Positions 12,801 to 21,700 of a stretch of DNA of 42,517 nucleotides are shown here, piece after piece (positions within the stretch are counted from its first letter, which is position 1; every line of letters starts with the position of its first letter). The DNA is taken from contig LWCA01000188.1 of assembly GCA_001642005.1 (NCBI GenBank), forward strand, positions 1 through 42,517, written 5' to 3'. Made by a program: the position numbers and the translations under genes. Origin of the DNA: Intoshia linei. Its lineage: Eukaryota > Orthonectida > Rhopaluridae. Below the pieces are notes generated by a model that saw only the letters and a list, made by a program, of their open reading frames with translations, had not been told where the DNA came from and did not search any database.

Positions 12801-13414
12801 CTTAAATTTTATACGCATTTCTTGATTTTTTGCGTATTTTTTTTGAAGCAATGATATCAATCTTTTTACTTCCAATACATTCAACTCTACCTAATAAACC
12901 CAAAATAAAAAGTTTTAAATTTATAGTATCACTTTTTCAAAGGGTATCATCAGATATTTATTACAACTATTACTCATGTACATTGTAATTAGGGTGGATT
13001 TTCATAGTAAAATTTTTTTCATTTTCAAATAGGCCCTTCAATAATTTTGTTCATTTTATTAATACATACACTCATGCCAAATTTTACATAAAAAAAATAA
13101 CGTCATAGAAGTGCTAAATGACGTGCAAAGCTAAAAAATTGACATAAATGTTCATATATTTGTTCACTAATATTCTCTGATGGGCCATTCTCTAATTTTA
13201 TTCTTGGAATCAATGGAATAGGCCAACTATAAATAATATAAATTTATTTAAACCTCTTCATTATTTTCTATTAAAGTATCAATATCCAGTTTCGCTTTTT
13301 TTGGTTTTACTTCAACATGCGAGCTATCAATGTCATCAGATTTTGCTTTCTAATTTTTATCAACTTTAATTTATATATTCATACATGATATTGTAATAAT
13401 TCATCGATATTCAT
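6897..13414 (-). CDS. CTNNBL1: Beta-catenin-like protein 1 (CTNNBL1), spliceosome-associated armadillo protein
   Basis: Thirteen exons on the minus strand: 13414-13385, 13349-13254, 12890-12787, 11315-11176, 11134-10845, 9556-9484, 9046-8988, 8952-8804, 8604-8423, 7692-7517, 7479-7381, 7146-7074, 7039-6897. Together they encode 537 residues; the human protein has 563. All junctions have matching phase. Recognisable blocks in order are MNIDELLQYH at the start, KNQEMRIKFKETPEK joined to FMESEVLLNDAIH, NKSYAAEILAILLQTDA, the F-L-D-G-E-G-I-E-L-M block, GALNVINHI...ALGLRSIF, LLDKFTENNYEKIERLIEF and a C-terminal ENEKKFILNL. In other animals the protein binds the CDC5L/PRP19 splicing complex in the nucleus and has HEAT/ARM repeats. 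Short introns are 34-41 bp; the larger ones carry repeats, a MITE at 9082-9326 and a TTAA element at 11638-12372. The 3' end of exon 8 may be off by one base. Confidence 0.93.
7961..8120. repeat. MITE-like repeat family R2, partial copy in a CTNNBL1 intron
   Basis: The sequence CAGTGCTGAACCTACCGCAC, then CGAGACCCCTC, then AAATGGAG and a decayed body, is shared with 20462-20755 (reverse-complemented at its right end) and with 23310-23460. It lies in the intron between exons 7692-7517 and 8604-8423. Confidence 0.6.
9082..9326. mobile_element. hAT-like MITE in a CTNNBL1 intron
   Basis: The left end reads CAGGGCGGCAACC and the right end, reverse-complemented, TAGGGGCTGCAACC. Flanks are CGTTACAG and AAGTACAG, sharing five of eight bases. 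The right half (about 9200-9326) is alignable with 26845-26966 in the MFSD6 intron, so it is a dispersed family. No coding sequence is present. The gene is intact because the insertion lies between splice sites at 9047 and 9483. Confidence 0.55.
9930..10690 (+). repeat. Family L repeat inside the CTNNBL1 intron
   Basis: Degenerate tandem units like those at 3290 and 17053 recur here, e.g. TTCACGGTCAAAACCACAAATTAC and CCTAGAATT followed by an A-run. The block with AAACTATTTTATTAAAACA...GTGAAATAATTAACGGTC (about 10345-10390) is almost the same in the 17.3-kb and 26.2-kb copies. It ends near TACGCAATTTTTCATTTTCAAA at about 10670. It fills most of the 1.29-kb intron 9557-10844. Confidence 0.75.
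11410..11540 (+). repeat. Family L repeat, short piece
   Basis: It contains ATTCTGATACAGTCAATTATTCCAG, AAATTTCAACCTCAGAAA and a diverged GTCAAAAATAA, in the order and spacing seen inside the full copies. It lies in the CTNNBL1 intron 11316-12786. Confidence 0.6.
11638..12372. mobile_element. TTAA-flanked DNA transposon with 12-bp perfect terminal inverted repeats
   Basis: TTAA at 11638-11641 is followed by CTCTTACGAGAC, and the exact reverse complement GTCTCGTAAGAG ends at 12368, followed by TTAA at 12369-12372. A TTAA duplication is the hallmark of piggyBac-type insertion. The interior carries a 20-bp perfect palindrome (TTGGTTTGTATACAAACCAA, 11697-11716) and a LINE endonuclease fragment (12024-12185) but no piggyBac transposase. 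It sits in the intron between CTNNBL1 exons 3 and 4. Confidence 0.6.
12024..12185 (+). pseudogene. LINE retrotransposon endonuclease N-terminus fragment
   Basis: Open from an ATG, it encodes 53 residues including LNLQGGTLKKNTDIANNM and TALCTTETKLKID before a TAG. This is the start of the exonuclease/endonuclease/phosphatase domain of non-LTR retrotransposons: an N-hydrophobic-G-G motif, then the beta-strand with the catalytic E in 'TET' or 'TEhK'. Only the first part of the domain remains. It lies wholly inside the TTAA-flanked element. Confidence 0.6.
12620..12630. other. CTAAGGGTTAA transposon-end motif
   Basis: The same 11-mer as at 4365-4375 and 20976-20986, next to the sequence TTTTGGTGT. 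It is probably a solo end of a TTAA-targeting element. Confidence 0.35.
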
Positions 13415-13530
13415 TCTTTATTTATAATATTAAAGTTTTAATTTAAATATCGGTAAATTTTGTAGTCATAACGTTATTTTATTTGAATATCTTCATTTAA
13501 TCCAATATTATGTTCAAACGGTATCAAAAT

Positions 13531-14320
13531 GAGGTCTTTCTTATTTTAGAGCCAATAGTTTGAAGATTTTATATAAACTTTATTGAAAAAATAAATATTA
13601 TCATAAAACCACCAAATTAAATAATAATTTATTGTTTTTATCGTACTTTTTATAATGAGCATGGATATTTCGAGTTTAGATGATTTTAATTTGGAAAATT
13701 TCTATATTGCAACTAAAACCATTGAAACAAGCATAAATTTTTGCTAAAAATTCGGTTTTTCTTATTTTAATTGTGAATAGGTCTAATGAATTCATGTAAG
13801 GTATGTCCATTGTGCAACCGGCAGATGTTTTTTCCAAAAACGTGTATAGATAGTTGTAAATGGAGATGTTTAGCCCCGTGTAGCAAAGTATTATCGATAA
13901 GGAAGGATACCTTTTTTTAAAAAAGTTTTTATTTTGGATTTCAAATCTTATACAGATTGTTTTAATATAATGTAACCATTTAATAAACGTATTGTAACAA
14001 TTAAACATTAATTATGTATTTTTTAATTCATTGATTAATTGTCATTCCTTTTTCTGCACTTTCTTGGTATTTGATTAAAAATTAAATTTATCAATATTAT
14101 TTTTAGTATAAAATACAATTTTATAACAATTGGAAATAAATTATCGATAAAATTAAAAAATACGTCAAATGTAAATTTTTATCTTGTCTATTTGTACACT
14201 AAAACAATTTTTGCCATCACTGACGTATATTGTTAACAAAGAAAATAAATTTTATTTTTTCAATAAAGTTTATATAAAATCTTCAAACTATTGACTCCAA
14301 AATACGAAAGACCCTCAAAA
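13531..14320. mobile_element. Long-TIR (about 75 bp) DNA element upstream of CTNNBL1
   Basis: The left end GAGGTCTTTC..TATTTTAGAGCCAATAGTTTGAAGATTTTATATAAACTTTATTGAAAAAATAAA-type sequence reappears reverse-complemented at 14250-14316, ending in CGAAAGACCCTC. The arms differ by only a few bases. Inside, a minus-strand frame (14008-13676, 110 residues) with the stretch LNISIYNYLYTFLEKTSAGC may be a transposase remnant; I cannot name it. A diverged single copy of the terminus is at about 14680-14745. Long TIRs suggest a Mutator-like or similar element. Confidence 0.65.
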
Positions 14321-14998
14321 TGTTATCGTTGGAGTCAATCAAAATTTTAATGTTATCCATATACTAGAGTTCTGTATCGGATCGTGTTGAGGTGATATGT
14401 AAGAACGAAGCGAAAATTTTTTGACCGAAACGATTAAAATTTAATTTACAAAAACTAATTAAATTAAGTTAAAGATTAGTTAATTAAAATTCAGTAATTC
14501 TGTTAATATAGAATTTTCCCCATAGTGACACATATGTAAGGGAATTTAATTTTTTTAAATAAAAACCATTAAAAAATCATATTTCTTGTTATAATGAGTT
14601 TTTGAATAACACATAACGAAGTAATATGCACAAAACATTATGAACGGGTCCACACCAGTTTTTTGGGTCCATGAAAAATTTATAGGTCTTTGTATTTTAG
14701 AGCCAATTATTTTAACATACTATATAAACGTTATTGGAAAATAAAATTTTTTTCTTAAATAAAAAGTTAACTAAATCATAAACGGATAAATTTAAAAAAT
14801 AAGTATAATTTCAAAATTTATTTCAAACATAAAAAAGTGCTGTATTCACAAGGTTAAAAAGTTGACTTAATAAACACGCCCATAAAAAGTTTTGACACTA
14901 AAACACTGGAGCAAGCAAAGAAATTTAACCAACGACAAGGTTACATAAATTAAATGGTATTTTTATTATGTACAAATGGTAAAATGAACACACAATTA
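14321..14998. other. Intergenic stretch with a solo copy of the 13.5-kb terminal repeat
   Basis: About 14680-14745 repeats the GTCTTT..TATTTTAGAGCCAAT end. An AATAAA on the minus strand (14967-14962) lies 32 bp past the GINS3 stop and is its likely polyadenylation signal. Nothing else is recognised. Confidence 0.5.
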
Positions 14999-15635
14999 CT
15001 AATCAAATGGCACAGGCTGAATTCTTTTAGATTTTCCAAGAATCCAATTTCGGTATTTAGTAAAACTACAAAGTCCAATCTGATACATACTCAACTCTTC
15101 ATTATCTGTATTTTTAATAAAAGTATTTTCATTATAGTTGTCTCCACACAACGCAGCATCATATATTAAAGAAAACCTTTGTTTAAAAACCTAAAATGAA
15201 AAATAAATGTACCAGTAAAAATGAAAAAGTAACAAAAATTACATTCAAGATATTGACGACAAATTTATTATTAATTTGAGAATCATGAGCAAACATTTTT
15301 AAAATTTTAATTCCAGTAACATAAAAAGAAGGCATCAATTTTTTCAAATTAACAACAGTAGCATCAGCTAAAAAAATGTCTCTATAAGTCGCAGTATAAG
15401 CCTTTGGTAAAGAAACTTTCATAACATTTTCAGATTCTTGTAAACCAATTCTTCTATCCAATAAACTAATCATTGCCCAATAAGCTAAATCAATTTTAGT
15501 TCCCAACAAAATGTCTTTATCAGAGTTTCCCGGAATTATATGACCTAATCCTTGAATATTCTTCTGAAATACAACAGAGAATCTATAATTTTCGGCAATT
15601 AAATCTTCAATGTCTAAGTAATTTTCATTAACCAT
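14999..15635 (-). CDS. GINS3: DNA replication complex GINS protein PSF3
   Basis: Two exons, 15635-15243 and 15190-14999, with a 52-bp GT-AG intron, give 194 residues; family members are usually about 190-216. The protein opens with NYLDIEDLIAENYRFSVVF, the PSF3 N-terminal B-domain pattern. GTKIDLAYWAM, VSLPKAYTATYRDIFLADA and LKKLMPSFY follow; in human PSF3 the equivalents are G-S-K-L-E-L-P-L-W, V-E-L-P-K-I-Y and the 'dl...gPhFY' segment. Exon 2 joins in frame as ILN-VFKQRFSLIYDAA. PSF3 is one of four subunits of GINS, part of the CMG helicase at replication forks. The start codon is 113 bp from the divergent EDC4 start. Confidence 0.93.
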
Positions 15636-15748
15636 TCAAAGAATCATATTAGCATGGATAATGAATAAATTTAAAATAAATTTGCACTGCTAAGCAAATA
15701 ATAAAGTTACGCGTAATTAAAATTTAAATTTACTATTTATCAATTTAA
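15636..15748. promoter_or_regulatory. Putative bidirectional promoter, GINS3/EDC4
   Basis: Only 113 bp separate the two divergent start codons, so both promoters and both 5' UTRs must fit or overlap here. No TATA box or known factor site stands out in such AT-rich DNA. Confidence 0.5.
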
Positions 15749-18700
15749 ATGTCGAAATATATGTAATTTATTTATCATTAAAATTAAAATGTTTTAATTT
15801 TTAACATTAATATAGGCACGTAACAGAGAAATCGCAACGAATAGTTTCTCTTAAAACCAACTTAAATATTAGTTTGCAAACCAAACCTACACATAATGTA
15901 AACTTTTTTAATGTTTCATATTTACTGTTAACTTAATTTTTATAGATTGAATCATCAAAACTATTTAACTTTAAGAAAAAGAAAATTATACAGTTAAAAT
16001 TTAGTTACAATAAAAGGTGTATTGTTTATTTATACGAATCGGGTATATCAAACCCTCAAACACAAGCCGATGCCAATGTGTTGGCATGCTCAAATCTTAA
16101 AGATGAAGAATCCATTATAACAAAAATGCAATGTCTCCAATTTGATTTTGCTCATCATGACAAAGAAATTATCGGATATTGTTTTATGAAAGATAATACT
16201 CTCCATTTTCGACTTGTATCAATAACTGTCACTAAACCAATGTAAGTTTTCTCATTAGAACCCTACATGGACATTATTTTGTTTTTTTCTAATTGTAATT
16301 CATTTATATTTATTTTTTTGGTTGGATCCGTAAATCTTCATCCGTGTATTAGATACTGCAGTACGCGATAATGATTTATTACATTATTATTAAAAATTGT
16401 TTTTTGGTGAAATAACCATGCGTGGCTCTATTTTTTAGGAAGATTACTTTTTGTAATATAAATTATAACGTTACAATCTTTATAATTTAGACAATTTGTG
16501 ACTTTATTAAAAATGGATTGTGGAAAAATGGAAAATTCAACCAAGTTTATTGACTTTAATTTTAATCAAGATAAATTTAAAAATATTTTGGTGTTTATCA
16601 ACCTTAACGAATTTGTAAGTTTTTGTTTATATTTATCATTGTTTCTCAAATCTATTTATCCTTATTTATATAAAGTAACAAAAAGATGGAAAATTAGGGT
16701 TTTTGACCAGTTGGGAGGTTGAAATTATGTTTGTGAACACCGACATAAAACACTGTAATTGAAATGTGGATTATATAAAATTCTAAGACTCGTAGTTATT
16801 TAAATAAAGCTAAACACACAAACAAACAAAAATCGCGTAGCATATTATATAAGTTAGGATATAGTTAAAAATGTATGTTTGTTTAAGAAAGATTCTTACT
16901 TACTTTCTTAAATTACTATATATAAAATTCTAAGACAGGTAGTTATTTAAATAAAGCTAAACATACAAACAAACAAAAATCGCGTAGCATATTATATAAG
17001 TTAGAATTTAGTTAAAAATGTATGCTTGTTTAAGAAAGTAAGATTCTTCTTACTGTAAGAAGATTTTAGTTTTAAAAATGAAACATGTCCTAAAATTATT
17101 TTAAACATATTCTGGGATAGTTTTTAAAATCATAAACATTATCATAAATGGAAACCTCAAGAAAAATAATTTTCACGATCAAAACCACACATTACCATTT
17201 TTTTTTAAATCAACACAGCCTTAGAATTTAAAAAAATTACAGATGGTACAGTTATATCCTGTTAAGACACACAAAAATTTTTAATCTGAATAAGTGACGC
17301 TTTCACAGTCAAAAAAGTACTTGAATATTCATTTTTTTTATTTCGAAACTATTTTATTAAAACAAAAAATGTGAAATAATTAATGGTCATACAATTAAAA
17401 AAAAATATTTTTCTGATGGATCTTATTTCATTTGATATAAATACAAAATTTCAACCCCAGAAGTCTGCATTTACGGTGAAAAATAATTTTAATATATTAT
17501 CAACCAATATTTTTCATGTTGGATTAAAATTAAAAATGAAAAAGTAAAATAATCATCTTACAATTTCAGAAAAAATGTGCATTGAACGTCTACACATTTC
17601 CAATAAAGAAATATGAGTGAAAATCTATATAATTGAATCCTTAGGAATTTTTTTCATTCCTACGCAATTTTTCATTATCAAATCATTGTTTAAATCTTAA
17701 TAATTTTTATATTTATTACAAGGATTTGGAATATTGGTAGAATTCATCTGAAATATGTTTCTAAATGATGATTCCGTTAATTATGGATACATAATTGGTA
17801 TTTTTAATTATTTATTACATTGGTACTGAATATATATTATCACAATTTAAAATAACAAAATGGGTTTTTATAATTTTATTTTTTTTGAAATTTATGCTAT
17901 TTATAACAATTTTTAGGATTGGACTGTTTTTACTTTATTTTTAATATTCTTTACACAAATGTTAACAAAATAAATTTAACGTGGAATAATTCACTTTAAA
18001 TTAAAAGGTAATGTGATATGACAGGTCCACGTGTAACAAGTTTCGAACACTCCTTTAAATGATATATAATAGTGAATAGTAGCATTTTTAGGTTAAATTT
18101 ATTTTTCTGGTACATAAAAATGTCCGCCCTCGGCAGAGTTAGGATGCTGTTTGTGTTTAGTTTTGCTGTTTATAATCTAGTACTATATAACACTCAATGT
18201 ACGTGTATAATTCATTCTGTATATTTATTTATTTAGATACAATTTGTAATATATGACGACGAAAACCAAGGTTATGAAATTGGAATCCTCCAAAAAAGTG
18301 TACATGTTTTTTTATTTCAAATTCTTTTCAAAAAACCAACAACTGTATTCAACCATAATTATGATAATAATAATTATAATAAATCAGTGATTATTAATCA
18401 CTCATTTTAGTTTTTCCTGTTGTATTTTGTTAAATGAAAGTTTATGTATTATTGATATATCAATGATAACTCTGAAGTCAAATTGTTCATTTTAATGTGG
18501 TTGACGACAAATGTAATAGATTCCATTCCTAAATAATTGAGAATAATATTAATGTGATTTGATAAGGATAGATATTGACAATTATATTTTTTGTAAGATT
18601 ACTGAACGACTTGGTTATATGGATGAAAATATCATACCCGTTTCTTGATTATGTTGGATTATGCCATATCATTTAGTGAACAATGTTCACTGAACATCTT

Positions 18701-21700
18701 GAAATACATGTATAAAATATTTGTATTCATTAATCACGATGTCTATATTATTTATCAATTTGTGTTGTCATGTATGCGATATACTCACCTTTGAGACATA
18801 AGTTTATTTATAATTGATATTTTCAATCTGCACACTATGAATAACGAGTATATCTGTGAAATTTGTGGTGTTCCAATAAAAACAAAGTATGGTTTACAAA
18901 GACACAAAAAGACTCACATTAAATTAAAACAATTCATTTGTAGTATATGCGGAATACACATCTCGAGAAGTGATAATTTGAAAAGACACCAAAATCGTCG
19001 ACATCCAAACCTCTCAGCTGCCCAAAAAATTTCTTTATTGAACACGGACACCCAGAAGCAAGCATTGACTAATGCTACTCCAATAAATGCAGATATCATA
19101 GATTCCACTAACCGTAACATCAAAAAAGCTACTTTTCCACCAATAATTTCTATAAATAATTTTTCATCTAAAAACATAACTATCAGTTCAAAACCAAAAC
19201 CTATTCTAAATGAAATTAATAAAATAGGTAACGTAAAAATGGAATCTCATGCCGAGTATAGATTCATTCCAAGTATGTCTACAAATTTAAAACCTCCAAC
19301 AACATTATCACCCCAGGACATGGATCTTACATTTGATTTAATGTCAAACATAAATGATCAACTTAAATGCAAAAATAATAAATCACAAATTATAGCTTGT
19401 TTAATTAAATCTTTTTTAAAAGATTCATCAATTAAACAGTTGGTAGAGAAGGACTAATTAGGTTATTACAGATTTAAATTATTTTTTAATCACTGTAATA
19501 AAATTTAATAAAAAAATCACGAATTATTTCCTAAAAAATGATCCAAAAATTATAAAACTACGCATTTATAATGTTATTTTAGAAAATCTCAAAGATTTTA
19601 ACACTATCTCAAAAATTAATTTTATTGGACGAATCAAATTATTTTATTCTTTTCAACATTGATAAATTATATATCACATTCAAGTATTTGTAATAATGTA
19701 TATATTTCATAATCTAGTAAAGAGTATGAATGGAAACCTGTGATGGAAGAAATTGATTTTATTTTAATTATTCATGGCTGTATTTCTCCGGTAGAACCAA
19801 TAAACCATGAAAACGACCATCTTTTAATTGCTTATGAAAAAAACATTGATATTTACCACATTAAAGATTTTAATCTTAAGCAATCATTTGTGATGAATAA
19901 TTTTTTGACGAAGGATTGTTTAATCTCAGTTGATAAAGTGTACCAAAACTTACTCGTTGTGTATCGAAATCGTCCGGTTTGTTTAATTTTTATTTTGAAA
20001 TAATTATTTTTAGATTTTGTTGTTTTTTAAAAGAAACCTAATAAATAGTACCATATACGAATCTGTTAGATTGGTTTATTTTCCATGTCTATACGGTTTT
20101 ATTGATATATCCTTAAATGGTAATATTTATTTGTGCGTTAAAAATACAAATGAAATATGCGTTAATTTTTAATTTATCAAGTTATTACTGAAGGGATGTT
20201 TATATTTCATGGTGCGTTAAATTTTAAAGTTGATAGTTTTTGACTACATTTTAGAATCTTTTGATGAGGATTGCAACCAAACTGGTGACTACATCAACGT
20301 ATGTGGATTATCTAATCGGTAACATATATTGTAACATAAATAACTATTAGTAATTTATTGGTGTATTTTCAGGCATACTAAATTGATTAAAGTGAAAATT
20401 TACTGAATAACGTGAATAATTTTCACGTAAGTTAAATTTAATCTATGTAACGATTTAACTTAGTTCGATAATCGTTCCCAAAACCGAACCTAGCAAGCTC
20501 GTGGCCACTCCTAAAATGAAAAATAGCCCCTTAAAAAAATTTTTAATCGAATTATAATGTCATATAACTTTATTTACCTTTTAAGACTCATTTTAAGAAT
20601 TAACATTTTAAATTTAACACAAATTAGTTGATATTCAAAAAAAAATTTATTCTCAATTGAGTAAATTAAAGCCCCATCTTAACAATTTTTCGTTGAGATC
20701 TATTGGTAGAAGGGTCTCGGATACGGTAGGTTCAGTACTGGTAGTTCACCATAATTATGTTTGAAATTAATAATTTTTTTAATGACGCCATTGAGCTATT
20801 ATGTCAAAATTAAGGTTAAATTTTCGATTTAAGGAGGAATATATAATAAAAAAATGGAAATATTACTTTAGTGACGTGTTCAGGATTAAGGGGATTTTGT
20901 TTAAAAATTATGTGATCCACCCATTTTTTTGTGTGACAAGTGGTCCATGGTGGATAAAGTTTTGGAACCACGGGTCTAAGGGTTAATATGTTGAACCAAG
21001 TAACAGTAAGTTTACTGAGTAAACATTACGATTGTACAAAATTAAATATCGGTTACTGAAATATAACTTGATTTAGAAATCTTGAATCTGCAATGATACA
21101 TCTAACATCTGTTGATGAACTTGAAGGAACAATTGATTCAGTTATCTCTATAAAAAATGCTTCTATAGACAACATGACAAAAAAAAGTAAAATTGTACCT
21201 AAAATACTTAATGAAAATGGTGCTAAAGAAACAATTCAAACGATAAATCAAAGTACTAATATTGTTGTATTTTTTATATTTATATAGATGTGATACAAGA
21301 ACAGTGTTTGATTGCCATCAATAGTGCAATTTCTAAATTATCCACAAAGAGTAATTTTATTTACTTTTGATTTTGATTTTATTTATAGTTGTGAAACCAG
21401 AAGAATTTAATGATGTATTTTTATAGTTTATTTTAACACTGTCATGATATTCTGTACCAGCCACTTTGATTGGTCTAACGCAGTGTTGTTCAAAGTGAGA
21501 TTTGCCGGTGTGAAGCATTAATTTTTTGATTATGTTAAGTTAATTTTGCGTTTTATCATGCTAATAATAAGATGAAATAATATTTTCATATTTATTTATT
21601 ATCAGTTATGTCATACAAAAATTTTTATGTAAATTTTCTTGTAGATGAGCAAATTTAAAATTTTTTTATACAAGTGGATTATATAATGGTGTATTTAATA

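Noticed and set aside
13676-14008. Possible host gene of 110 residues
   Set aside because: It lies wholly inside a long-TIR element and is better regarded as transposon sequence.
14954-15169. 71-residue plus-strand ORF at the GINS3 3' end
   Set aside because: The minus strand here is the in-phase second exon of GINS3, with a good acceptor and a downstream AATAAA.
20319-20430. Exon 20375-20405 ending HTKLIKVKIY-stop as the end of a separate propeller gene
   Set aside because: It is phase-compatible, but joining 20318 to 21077 is also in phase and reconstitutes an EDC4 architecture; kept only as an alternative.
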